A stretch of 49,435 nt of DNA from Opitutaceae bacterium UBA2377. GTDB taxonomy: Bacteria > Verrucomicrobiota > Verrucomicrobiia > Opitutales > Opitutaceae. The notes under the pieces were generated by a model that did not search any database, was not told the DNA's origin, and was given only the letters and a program-made list of their open reading frames with translations. Both the position numbers and the translations under genes were made by a program. Shown here piece after piece: positions 1-8,185 of the stretch (positions are counted from its first letter, which is position 1; every line of letters starts with the position of its first letter). The stretch is from contig DDSZ01000033.1 of assembly GCA_002344205.1 (NCBI GenBank), forward strand, positions 88,472 to 137,906, in the 5' to 3' direction.

Positions 1-81
1 GTCGGCTTCATCGCCTGCCTCGGCGTGTCCTTCGCCATCCTCGCCGGCTTCTGGCTCCTCCTGCGCGCAGCGGCCGGGTGA
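1..81 (+). CDS. C-terminal end of a membrane protein, probably a transporter (partial)
   Basis: An open frame enters from the left edge and ends at a TGA at 79-81. The 26 visible residues are almost all hydrophobic (Ile, Leu, Val, Phe, Trp, Ala, Gly) and close with a single Arg and a short Ala/Gly tail, as in a final transmembrane helix. Given the pectin-degradation genes beside it, a sugar transporter of the MFS type is a reasonable guess, but nothing in 26 residues proves it. It converges with the next gene with a 7-bp gap. Confidence 0.55.
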   Translation, partial: VGFIACLGVSFAILAGFWLLLRAAAG

Positions 82-88
82 GGCCACT

Positions 89-778
89 TCACTCCGTCGG
101 TCGCACCACCCGGAAATCCTGCACTTCCATCCGGCTGTGGACGGTGCGGAAGCCGAACCAGCCGCGGGTGAGCGGCTCGGGGTCGGTAAAGTCGAAAATT
201 AGCTCGCCGTCGCGCAGATACTGCACGCGGCCGTCCGCCGTGGCGATGAGCGTGATGCGGTAGGTGCGGTCGGGTTCCAGTAGGAATTCCGGCGCGCCAA
301 GGTCGTGCTCTGGGGCGAGGGGCCGCGCGCCGGTGCCATCGTAGCGGCGGAAGCGCGTCGTGGTGTTGGTGTTGCCGCCGTAGCCGACGTAGTAGGTGCG
401 CAGGGTGTCGTAGGTGGCAAACCGGCCGTTGCGGCCGTGGCCCTCGGCAAACAGGTCGTCGGGCCGGGCGGGGTCACTCGCCATCCAGAAGCAATTCAGA
501 TCAGACACCCGGCTGGCGGACGACATCGTGACGGTGTAGGTGATGACCACCGGCGCCTCCAGCCGGTGCCGGAACCACACGGTGCAACCGGCTGCATCGG
601 CGATGATGAGCTTGCCGTCCGCAACCGTGACCGTGCCGCCCGGCTGCTGTTCTACGGCCCAGTTATCCAAGCTGGTGAAATCCTCCGCATGCAGAACTTG
701 GCCCGGTGATGCGGCAGGTTCCGTTGCCTGCAGCCAGGGAACGAGTGCCAACAGCAGTATCCAGCGGGGCGCTTCCAT
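89..778 (-). CDS. Secreted DUF6250-like protein of the pectin locus
   Basis: A 229-residue protein. The chosen start (MEAPRWILLLALVPWLQA) gives a clean signal peptide; the frame stays open 28 codons further upstream, but that extension is hydrophilic and would bury the signal. The mature part is a beta-rich fold of the concanavalin/laminin-G type (residues about 40-225) with motifs such as LNCFWMASDPARPDDLFAEG and a C-terminal GWFGFRTVHSRMEVQDFRVVRP. This resembles DUF6250 and DUF1961 proteins, which occur in rhamnogalacturonan utilisation loci. The catalytic role of this family is not settled; it may bind or cut a pectic glycan outside the cell. It is transcribed away from the acetylesterase gene across a repeat-filled gap. 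Confidence 0.65.
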   Translation of the reverse strand: MEAPRWILLLALVPWLQATEPAASPGQVLHAEDFTSLDNWAVEQQPGGTVTVADGKLIIADAAGCTVWFRHRLEAPVVITYTVTMSSASRVSDLNCFWMASDPARPDDLFAEGHGRNGRFATYDTLRTYYVGYGGNTNTTTRFRRYDGTGARPLAPEHDLGAPEFLLEPDRTYRITLIATADGRVQYLRDGELIFDFTDPEPLTRGWFGFRTVHSRMEVQDFRVVRPTE

Positions 779-885
779 GGGGCCAGTCCAACGGTTTTCA
801 CGAGCGAGGCGACCGTGAAGATGCGCGGCAGAGTCGGATGGTCCGATGAGTGAAAGCAGCACGGTGTGGAAAGTGCAGAAGAAGG

Positions 886-1118
886 AACCGCTAATTTGCG
901 CTAATGGACGCTTATCCGATCAGGAGTTTCAATGGGTTGCGCTCTTGCGGAACACACCCCGCCCTGCCGGGCACCCCTCTCCAGAAGGGATTTTCGCATG
1001 CGTTGGTCCGGGTCCCCTCGCCGAGAGGGGTGACGCGCAAACGCCGGGGTGTGTCAGTCTTTTTCTCACCTCAATAAGAGCCGGCTTCATTGGCGCTCAT
1101 TAGCGTGTATTAGCGGTT
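886..1118. repeat. Mobile-repeat-like element with nested inverted repeats
   Basis: The gap 779-1186 has no convincing gene but holds a 233-bp element. Its outer arms (886-915 and 1089-1118, inverted) match at 23 of 30 positions and each is built from about 10-bp units centred on CGCTAAT. Inside lies a second inverted pair: ACACACCCCG at 952-961 against 1045-1054, and CACCCCTCTC at 972-981 against 1023-1032, both perfect. No transposase is encoded, so this is a non-autonomous, MITE-like or REP-like sequence. It lies between divergent genes, so the promoters for both sides must lie in or beside it. Confidence 0.75.
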
Positions 1119-1186
1119 AACAAACCGTCCGGACTGTCCCGCGGCTTTGGCTTTGTCACCGCCGGCCGGTGTGCTGAGGTAAAACC

Positions 1187-2779
1187 ATGCGCCTGCCCCT
1201 GCTGCTCTGTCTTGGTTTCCTGTCGGCGTCCGCCCAGACTCCGGCACCCGATCTGGTCATCAACCCGGTCGCGCAAACCGGCAGACTGGATTCCGCGCTG
1301 CCCACGCTCTTCATCGCGGGTGATTCCACTGCGGCACGGGGCAACGGGACCTATCAAGAGGGCTGGGGCGCGCCGTTTGCGGATTATTTTGATCCCGCCA
1401 AGCTCAACGTGGCCAACCACGCCCGCGGCGGCCGCAGCAGCCGCACTTTTATCACGGAGGGACACTGGGCCAAGCTCCTGGCCGAGGTGAAGGCGGGCGA
1501 TTTTGTCCTGATCCAGTTCGGTCACAACGACGGCGGCGCGATCAACGAGGAGCCGCCGGGTTCGGATCGGCCGCTGCGCGCCCGCGGTTCGCTGCCGGGT
1601 CTGGGCGACGATGCGCAAGCCATCGTCAACGCCCTCACGCAGCAGCCCGAGACGGTCCGCACTTTCGGCGCCTATCTGCGGCAGATGATCGCGGACGCGC
1701 AGGCGAAGGGCGCGACTCCGGTGTTGGTGTCGCCCACAGTCCGCAATTTGTGGACGGATGGCCGCGTCGAGCGCGGACCCGGCGCTTACCGGGCGTGGAA
1801 ACGCCTGCTCGCCGCCGAGCAGAGCGTTGCGTTTGTGGACCTCAGCCGGCTCGTGGCCGATCATTATCAGTCAATCGGGCCGGATCGTGTGCGAGAGCTG
1901 TTTGGCGGTGATCACACCCACACCAATGCTGCGGGTGCGGAACTCAACGCCACGCTCGTGGTGTCGGGGTTAAAAGGTCTGCGGCCCGCGCTGCTCACGG
2001 ATGTCTTTTCGCCGAGTGGTGCGGCGGTCGCCGCCGATACCATCGGCTGGCTCAATCTGCCCGAGCCGGCCGATCCTGCGCTGCCGTCGCTCTTTCTCAT
2101 CGGCGATTCCACCGTGCGCAACGGCCGCGGCGACGGGGCGGGCGGCGAATGGGGCTGGGGTGACCCGCTGGCGGACCATTTCGACGCGACGAAGCTCAAT
2201 ATCGTCAACCGCGCGATCGGCGGGCTGAGCAGCCGGACCTTCCGCACGCAGGGCCACTGGGCGCGGGCGCTCACCCTGCTGAAGCCGGGCGATTGGGTCA
2301 TCATGCAGTTTGGGCACAACGACGCCGGTCCGCTCAACGACGATTCCCGTGCCCGTGGCACCCTCAAGGGCACGGACGACGAAACCGAAGACATTGACAA
2401 CCTGCTCACCGGTCGGCCGGAAACCGTGCACACCTATGGCTGGTATCTGCGGCAATATATCCGCGAGGCCCGGGTGGCGGGCATCACGCCGATCGTGTGC
2501 TCGCCCGTCCCGCGCAAGACCTGGCGCGACGGCAAGATCGTCCGCAGCGATGGGGATGGCTACTCCGGTTGGGCGCGGATCGTGGCCGAGGAAGAGGGCG
2601 CAGCCTTTATCGATCTCAACGCACGGATCGCCGAGCGCTACGAGTCGCTCGGCGCGGAGGCGGTGGATGCGCTCTTCGCCGATGCGCACACCCACACGAG
2701 CCGGGCCGGCGCGGAACTCAACGCCGCGATTGTGGCGGAGGCGCTGCGCGGGTTGCCGCATGCGTCGTTCGCACGCTGA
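1187..2779 (+). CDS. Tandem-domain rhamnogalacturonan acetylesterase (CE12-type SGNH hydrolase)
   Basis: 530 residues with a signal peptide (about 1-16) and two consecutive SGNH domains of the rhamnogalacturonan acetylesterase type. Such enzymes remove O-acetyl groups from the galacturonate of pectin so that lyases can act. Domain 1 (about 40-265) has GDS (Ser47), GGRSSRTF, QFGHND and GGDHTHT, with Asp242 and His245 spaced as the family D-x-x-H. Domain 2 (about 298-525) has GDS (Ser308), GGLSSRTF and QFGHND, but reads FADAHTHT: the residue three before His503 is Ala500 and the only Asp (499) is shifted by one. Domain 2 may therefore be weak, altered or non-catalytic. A Shine-Dalgarno GAGGT lies 7 nt before the ATG. 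It converges with the LacI gene. Confidence 0.9.
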   Translation: MRLPLLLCLGFLSASAQTPAPDLVINPVAQTGRLDSALPTLFIAGDSTAARGNGTYQEGWGAPFADYFDPAKLNVANHARGGRSSRTFITEGHWAKLLAEVKAGDFVLIQFGHNDGGAINEEPPGSDRPLRARGSLPGLGDDAQAIVNALTQQPETVRTFGAYLRQMIADAQAKGATPVLVSPTVRNLWTDGRVERGPGAYRAWKRLLAAEQSVAFVDLSRLVADHYQSIGPDRVRELFGGDHTHTNAAGAELNATLVVSGLKGLRPALLTDVFSPSGAAVAADTIGWLNLPEPADPALPSLFLIGDSTVRNGRGDGAGGEWGWGDPLADHFDATKLNIVNRAIGGLSSRTFRTQGHWARALTLLKPGDWVIMQFGHNDAGPLNDDSRARGTLKGTDDETEDIDNLLTGRPETVHTYGWYLRQYIREARVAGITPIVCSPVPRKTWRDGKIVRSDGDGYSGWARIVAEEEGAAFIDLNARIAERYESLGAEAVDALFADAHTHTSRAGAELNAAIVAEALRGLPHASFAR

Positions 2780-2791
2780 CCGGATAAGTGG

Positions 2792-3856
2792 TCACACGGC
2801 CACGGTTTCAGCGGCGGGTTTTTTCTTTTTAGCCACGACGGGTGGCCGCAGCGTGGGGCCTTCGATCAACTGGCCCAGCATGGTGGTGAGCGAGGGTTGG
2901 CTGGGGACGCCGAATTCGTTGTGCAGGAGCTGGCCGATCACGAGTTCGCAGGCGCGGCCGCCGAGTTGCGGCACCTGAAAATCCACGGCGGCGCAGTCGC
3001 CCGTCGTGCGCAGGGAGTTGAGGCACACGAAGGCATGGGTCTTGGGCAGCTTGGCCCCGCAGGCCTTCATCCATTCCATCACCTCGGGAAAATGGCCGAG
3101 CACGACATCGGGATTGTAGCGGCGAAACCAAGCCTCGAAGGCGTCGCGCGAAAGCTCGCGCACCGGGAGCGCGGGCACCTGCGTGATGTCGGGCAGGTAT
3201 TTCTGGAGCGCGAGGAAGGCGCCTTCCCAGCGGTATTGCAGGCGCTCATCGAGCGAGATTTCCATGAACAGTCCGGGGCGGCGGTAGCCGCGCGTATGCA
3301 GCTCCTGCAGGAGCGCGATCATCGAGCGGTAGTGGTCGCAGCACACGCAGTGCAGCGGCGGGTGATCGATGAAGTAGTCGGCATAGACCGCGGTGTAGCG
3401 GCTCCAGCTCAGCGCGGACAAATCCGGGAAACCAACGGCCGGCAGCAGGATCAGCCCCTGGATGCCGCGGGTGTGCAAAATGGTATCAAGCCTTGGCAGC
3501 GAGAGCCCCTGCGGACCGACCACAAAACGCTCGACCTTGAAACCTAGGTCATCGGCACGCGCCGAGATGCCGCTCATCAATGCGTCGTTGTAGCGCACCG
3601 CGAGTGGCGAGTGTCCCTCGGCGATGATCTCGACGACGGCGAGCACGCCGCGGAACTGTTGGCCGCGCGAGCGGCGCAGTTGCGACATCACCGCGCCCGT
3701 GAGCGGGTTGCGTTCGTAGCCGGCGGCTTTGGCGGCGGCGCGCACGCGCTCGACCGTCTCGGCTTTGACGCGGGGGGAGCCGCGCAAAGCGTCGGACAAA
3801 GTCGTGCGGGACAGGCCGAGCTCGCGCGCCAGGGAGCGCAGGGTAGGGGCGGACAT
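2792..3856 (-). CDS. LacI-family transcriptional regulator
   Basis: 354 residues. The N-terminus (TLRSLARELGLSRTTLSDALRGSPRVKAETVERV) is a LacI helix-turn-helix with hinge (about 4-60), followed by a periplasmic-binding-protein-like effector domain to about residue 335. The last 15 or so residues are a Lys-rich tail (VVAKKKKPAAE). It is divergent from the rhamnose mutarotase gene across 156 bp, so it probably controls the rhaM to GH112 gene set and itself in response to rhamnose or a rhamnogalacturonan fragment. The ligand is inferred from context only. Confidence 0.9.
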   Translation of the reverse strand: MSAPTLRSLARELGLSRTTLSDALRGSPRVKAETVERVRAAAKAAGYERNPLTGAVMSQLRRSRGQQFRGVLAVVEIIAEGHSPLAVRYNDALMSGISARADDLGFKVERFVVGPQGLSLPRLDTILHTRGIQGLILLPAVGFPDLSALSWSRYTAVYADYFIDHPPLHCVCCDHYRSMIALLQELHTRGYRRPGLFMEISLDERLQYRWEGAFLALQKYLPDITQVPALPVRELSRDAFEAWFRRYNPDVVLGHFPEVMEWMKACGAKLPKTHAFVCLNSLRTTGDCAAVDFQVPQLGGRACELVIGQLLHNEFGVPSQPSLTTMLGQLIEGPTLRPPVVAKKKKPAAETVAV

Positions 3857-3907
3857 GGGCGAGTTTAGAAGCCAGCTTTGGCGCGCTGACTCAACGAAAA
3901 TCCCGGA

Positions 3908-3928
3908 CGGTCCGAATTCATTCGACCG
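3908..3928. promoter_or_regulatory. Candidate LacI operator
   Basis: In the 156-bp divergent region between the LacI gene and rhaM, a 21-bp imperfect palindrome has outer arms CGGTC/GACCG and inner arms GAAT/ATTC. Half-site spacing is off by one base, and LacI-family sites usually have a central CG, which this lacks. Candidate only. Confidence 0.35.
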
Positions 3929-4012
3929 GCATCCGGCGGTTTTCCGTGCATCGTTGCGGTGCGGCCCGAGGAGAGTTGCCCCTCCGCGGCCGAGTCCCGA
4001 AGCTACCCCGCC

Positions 4013-4327
4013 ATGATTCGCAAAGCCTTCCTCATGTCAGTGCATGCCGGCCAGGAGGCCGAGTATGAACGCCGCCACCAGCCCATCTGGCGCGAGCTCG
4101 AAACCGTCCTCAAGGCCCACGGGGTGCACAATTATTCCATTTTTCTCCACCCGGAGACGCGCCAGCTTTTCGGCTACGCCGAGATCGAGGACGAGGCGCG
4201 CTGGGCGGCCATCGCGCAGACGCCCGAGTGCCAGCGCTGGTGGAAATTCATGGGCGACATCATGCCGGCCAACCCGGACCACAGCCCCGTGGCGTCCAAT
4301 TTGAAGGAAGTCTTTCATCTCGACTGA
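4013..4327 (+). CDS. rhaM: L-rhamnose mutarotase
   Basis: 104 residues, the same length as Escherichia coli RhaM. It interconverts the alpha and beta anomers of L-rhamnose in the cytoplasm. The sequence is characteristic: [22 protein letters not shown] at the start, a central [22 protein letters not shown] and the WWKFMGDIM segment. The frame is open further upstream, but the ATG at 4013 gives the family's normal N-terminus. It is the first gene rightward after the LacI divergence and shows that the locus handles free rhamnose, as expected for rhamnogalacturonan-I breakdown. Confidence 0.92.
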   Translation: MIRKAFLMSVHAGQEAEYERRHQPIWRELETVLKAHGVHNYSIFLHPETRQLFGYAEIEDEARWAAIAQTPECQRWWKFMGDIMPANPDHSPVASNLKEVFHLD

Positions 4328-4398
4328 AACGCGAACGCTCCGTCGCCCGAACTTTTCCTCCCGATCCGTGAAACTTACCCAATGCAGCTGACCGTAAG

Positions 4399-4443
4399 GT
4401 AGGGCCCGACCTCCGGGCGGGCCGCTCGGAGATCGGCCCCTAC
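4399..4443. repeat. REPIN: two overlapping inverted GTAG-REP units
   Basis: A 45-bp sequence between rhaM and the PL26 gene. Read rightward from 4399 it is GTAG, a 9-nt arm GGCCCGACC, loop TCC, arm GGGCGGGCC. Read leftward from 4443 it is GTAG, GGGCCGATC, TCC, GAGCGGCCC. The two units overlap by 5 bp. The GTAG foot plus palindrome is the hallmark of REP sequences mobilised by REP-associated tyrosine transposases (RAYT). The hairpins may also act as an intercistronic terminator or mRNA-stability element. Confidence 0.8.
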
Positions 4444-4536
4444 CCAGCTCACGTCTTTCGTCACATCGATGGGAAATCATCAATAGGATAACGATTAAGA
4501 GAACGAGAACGATTATAGCCCAGGCCCCCAATCCCA

Positions 4537-7290
4537 ATGACCCCGCTCACCCGCCGCGAATTCGTCCGCAAAACCACCCTCGCCACCGCCACGCCGCTGC
4601 TGGCCCGGCTCGCCGCCGCCGCGGAGAAACCCGCCGCGCCCGCCTGGCCGGCCGCGGCTCCGGGCGCCGCGCCCTTCCGCTGGATTGATGGTGCCGCGCC
4701 CCGTGCGCAACCCGGCGTCACTTGGGGCGTGAGCTGGCCGCGCGGTCAGCACGAAGCCGGCGCGACTTTCGCGCTGCGGGATGCGGCCGGAGGCGACGTG
4801 CCCGTGCAGTCCTGGCCGCTCGCGACCTGGCCCGACGGCTCGCTCAAATGGACCGCGCACGCGCTGCCGGCCGGGGTTTCGCCCGGCGACACTGGCGAGA
4901 TCCGGCCGGGAACGCCGGTTGCTCCGGACCGCCCCGTGCAGGTCAGCGAGACGGACGGGACCATCGTGGTGGACACCGGCGTCATCCGCTGCGTGCTCGC
5001 CCGCGGCGGCCGCACCCTCGTGCGTGAGATCACGCACGGCGGCAAGGTCGTCGCCCGCGACGGCGGGCTCGTATGTCTGCTGGAGCACCGCGCGGACGGC
5101 GCGAGGCGCGAGGAGGCGTTTGCCGGCGAAATCGGCGAGGTCGTGGTGGAACAGGCCGGCCCGGTGCGCGCGGTGGTGAAGTTTACCGGCAAACATGCGA
5201 CGACCGCCGGCGGCGAGCGGCGCTGGCTGCCGTTTGTGGTGAGGCTTTATTTTTACGCCGGCGGCGAGGCGATCCGCGGCCTGCACACCATTGTTTTCGA
5301 TGGCGACGAACAGCAGGATTTCATCAAAGGGCTCGGCGTGCGCCTGACGGTGCCGCTGCGCGGCGCGTTGCACGACCGGCACGTGCGCTTCGCCGGCGAA
5401 GAAGGCGGACTTTTTGGCGAGGCGGTGCGTCAGCTCACCGGCCTCCGCCGCGATCCCGGTCCCACGGTGCGCGCGGCCCAGCTCGCCGGCCAGGCCACAC
5501 CGCCGCTGGCGGAATGGAACCAAGCCGCCGCGACCCGGCTCGACTACATTCCCGCCTACGACGACTGGACGCTGCTGCAGGGCAACGCCGACGGCTTTGA
5601 CATCCGCAAACGCTTTGACTCCCGCCATGTCTGGCTCACCGCCGCGCAAGGCCGGCGGGCCGGCGGGCTGGTATATGTCGGCACGCCGGACGGCGGCGTG
5701 GCCGCGGGGTTGCGCAATTTTTGGGAAAGTTTTCCCGCCCAGCTCGATGTGCGCGGCGCGCGCGGCGATGCGGCCGAGGTCACGTTGTGGGTGTGGGCGC
5801 CGGACGGTCCGGTGATGGACCTGCGGCCGTATCACGACGGATTGGGCCAGGATACCTACGACAAGCAATACAACGGCGGGCTGGAAATCACCTACGAGGA
5901 TTACGAGCCCGGCTTTGACTCACCCGAGGGCGTGGCCCGCACCAGCGAGTTTTATCTGTGGACCTTGCCCGCCACGCCGGCGCGCGAACAGCTCGCAGAT
6001 TTGGCCGCGTTTGTGCGCCGGCCGCCGCAGCCCGCCACCACGCCCGCGCACCTCGCGGCCTGCGAGGTTTTTGGCGGCATGTGGTCGCCGGTTGACGTAT
6101 CAACGCCGGCCAAGGCGAAACTCGAGGAGCGGCTCGCCTGGCATTTTGATTTCTACCGCGACCAGCAGGAGCAGCGCCGTTGGTATGGATTTTGGAACTA
6201 CGGCGACGTCATGCACACCTACGATGCCGACCGCCATGAGTGGCGTTACGACGTGGGCGGCTATGCGTGGGACAACTCCGAGCTCTCGACCGACATCTGG
6301 CTGTGGCTTTATTTCCTGCGCACCGGCCGCGCCGATGTGTTTCGTTTTGCCGAGGCGATGACGCGGCACACCGGCGAGGTGGACGTGCACCATCTCGGCC
6401 GCTTCGCCCCGCTGGGTTCGCGGCACAACGTCCTGCACTGGGGCTGCAGCGCGAAGCAGCTCCGCATCAGCACCGCCATCAACCGCCGCTATTATTACTA
6501 CCTCACCGGCGATGAGCGCGTCGGCGATCTCATGCGCGCGCAGAACGAGGCCGGTCATGCGCTCCTGCGCATCCCGCCGGGGCGCAAGCTCGCCTCCGCC
6601 CGCGAGCGCGGCGACCTCGACCGGCCGGCCGGCACCGGCCCCGAGGCGGTGGGGCTCGGTTTCGGCACGGACTGGGGTTCGCTCGCCGGCGCCTGGCTCA
6701 CGGAGTGGGAGCGCACGGGCGATCCCGCGATGCTCGAACGTCTGCGCAATGGCATGCGCACCATCGGCGCGCAGCGACATGGGTTTTTCAGCACCGGTGC
6801 GACCTTCAACCTGCTCACCGGCGAATACAGTCTGCCGGAAAATCCCGGCCTCGGCATGTCGCACCTCAACGCCGCCTTCGGACTGCCCGAGGTGGCGGCC
6901 GAGCTCATCCAGCTCATCGACGAGCCCGGCTTCCGCCGGGCGTGGATCGACTACTGCACGCTCTACAACGCGCCGCGCGAAGAAAAGGTCGCGCGGCTCG
7001 ACGGCTGGTCGTTCGAGGGCAACCTCGGCCAGGGCCATTCGCGCCTCACGGCCTACGCCGCCCATCTCACCGGCGACCGGGCCCTCGCGCAGCGCGCCTG
7101 GCAGGAACTCTTGGCCGGTGCCGCCGGCTACGGGCCGCGCTTCACCCCCGCCCGCCGCACCGTCACCGGCCCCGCCGTGCCGCGACCGGTGGAGGAGGCG
7201 GCCCGCGTCTCCACCAACGCCACCGCCCAGTGGGGCCTCGCGGCGATGCAGTGTCTTGCCTTTGCGGCCGACGCGTTGCCGCAGGATTGA
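4537..7290 (+). CDS. Tat-exported exo-rhamnogalacturonan lyase-like protein (PL26 / YetA family)
   Basis: 917 residues. The N-terminus carries a twin-arginine signal (RREFVRK at residues 6-12, then an Ala/Leu-rich stretch to about 30), so it is exported folded. The rest matches the three-domain PcRGLX/YetA layout: an N-terminal beta domain (to about 110), a large beta-sandwich (about 130-450) and a C-terminal alpha-helical toroid (about 500-900) with RRWYGFWNYGDVMHTYD, YAWDNSELSTDIWLWLYFLRTG and HVHHLG-like segments. PL26 members release unsaturated disaccharides from the end of rhamnogalacturonan-I by beta-elimination. It begins the five-step set exolyase, TPR protein, solute-binding protein, GH112. 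Two copies of AACGATTA occur just upstream (about 4490-4520). Activity is inferred from family and context. Confidence 0.85.
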   Translation: MTPLTRREFVRKTTLATATPLLARLAAAAEKPAAPAWPAAAPGAAPFRWIDGAAPRAQPGVTWGVSWPRGQHEAGATFALRDAAGGDVPVQSWPLATWPDGSLKWTAHALPAGVSPGDTGEIRPGTPVAPDRPVQVSETDGTIVVDTGVIRCVLARGGRTLVREITHGGKVVARDGGLVCLLEHRADGARREEAFAGEIGEVVVEQAGPVRAVVKFTGKHATTAGGERRWLPFVVRLYFYAGGEAIRGLHTIVFDGDEQQDFIKGLGVRLTVPLRGALHDRHVRFAGEEGGLFGEAVRQLTGLRRDPGPTVRAAQLAGQATPPLAEWNQAAATRLDYIPAYDDWTLLQGNADGFDIRKRFDSRHVWLTAAQGRRAGGLVYVGTPDGGVAAGLRNFWESFPAQLDVRGARGDAAEVTLWVWAPDGPVMDLRPYHDGLGQDTYDKQYNGGLEITYEDYEPGFDSPEGVARTSEFYLWTLPATPAREQLADLAAFVRRPPQPATTPAHLAACEVFGGMWSPVDVSTPAKAKLEERLAWHFDFYRDQQEQRRWYGFWNYGDVMHTYDADRHEWRYDVGGYAWDNSELSTDIWLWLYFLRTGRADVFRFAEAMTRHTGEVDVHHLGRFAPLGSRHNVLHWGCSAKQLRISTAINRRYYYYLTGDERVGDLMRAQNEAGHALLRIPPGRKLASARERGDLDRPAGTGPEAVGLGFGTDWGSLAGAWLTEWERTGDPAMLERLRNGMRTIGAQRHGFFSTGATFNLLTGEYSLPENPGLGMSHLNAAFGLPEVAAELIQLIDEPGFRRAWIDYCTLYNAPREEKVARLDGWSFEGNLGQGHSRLTAYAAHLTGDRALAQRAWQELLAGAAGYGPRFTPARRTVTGPAVPRPVEEAARVSTNATAQWGLAAMQCLAFAADALPQD

Positions 7291-7345
7291 CGTCCCGCGG
7301 ATTCTATCCGACGCCTGCGTCCACTTCCTTCCCCGGCCATTTGCC

Positions 7346-8185
7346 ATGCCGTTTACCCCCGGCCCAATTTTTAACCGCGGCTTTCGTCGTTGGCTGCTGG
7401 TCATGGCGGCGGTGTTGTTGCCGGCCGCGCACAGTGCGGAGACGGACCCCTGGCAGGCGGCCCTCAACCTTGATTACAACACGGCGTCCGCCGAACTCGC
7501 GCGAAGGCACGCGCTCGATCCGGCTGATCTGCGAAACGCCACCGCCTATGCGGCCAGCCTGCTGGTCCGTCAGCCGCGCACCGCCGCCAACCTGAGCGAG
7601 GCCCGCGATCTGCTGGTCAGGGTGCGCCAGCGCGCGGGGCCGGCGGATGCCGATCACCGGGCGCTGGCGCTCTATCTCTTGGCACGGATTGAGCACGACC
7701 ATGAGTCAACCCCGCGACTGGAAGCGGCCCGCGCGCACTACGAGGAATTGCGCCGCGATCATCCGGGACATCCGCTGGCCGATCAGGCCGGCGTGCACCT
7801 GGCTCTGCTGGCCGGCTGGCAGTCGCCCGGCGTCACCCCGGAGCAGGCGGCCGCGCGGATCGCGGCCCTGCTGGATACGGTCACCGCGCCGGCGGCGCGC
7901 CGCGAACTGCACCACCTGCTCGGCTTCCTGCACTGGCACCGGCGGCAGGACGCCGCCGCCGCGTTGCCGCATTTCCTGGCCGGCCGGGCCATCGGTTACG
8001 AAACGCCCTACCGGAATGGCGAGGCGGACCTGACGATCGCCGGCCTCGCGACGGAGCTGGGCCGCGACCAGCTCGCCGCGCAACACTACCTGACCTTTGC
8101 GGAGGCCTATCCCCGCGACGCCCGCACGCAGACCGTGCGCCGGCTCGCCGCCGAGGCCCGGGCCCGCACCGCCGCCGCGCCATGA
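7346..8185 (+). CDS. Exported TPR-like protein of the rhamnogalacturonan operon
   Basis: 279 residues from the ATG at 7346; a second Met at 7403 would also leave part of a signal sequence. A hydrophobic stretch (about 15-30, RRWLLVMAAVLLPAAHSAE) looks like a signal peptide or anchor. The remainder is Ala/Leu/Arg-rich and helical with repeat spacing typical of tetratricopeptide repeats (for example ALALYLLARIEHDHESTPRLEAARAHYEELRRDHPGH). The stop overlaps the next start as ATGA at 8182-8185, so translation is probably coupled to the solute-binding protein. It may be an adaptor in the periplasm. No enzymatic motif is seen. Confidence 0.7.
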   Translation: MPFTPGPIFNRGFRRWLLVMAAVLLPAAHSAETDPWQAALNLDYNTASAELARRHALDPADLRNATAYAASLLVRQPRTAANLSEARDLLVRVRQRAGPADADHRALALYLLARIEHDHESTPRLEAARAHYEELRRDHPGHPLADQAGVHLALLAGWQSPGVTPEQAAARIAALLDTVTAPAARRELHHLLGFLHWHRRQDAAAALPHFLAGRAIGYETPYRNGEADLTIAGLATELGRDQLAAQHYLTFAEAYPRDARTQTVRRLAAEARARTAAAP

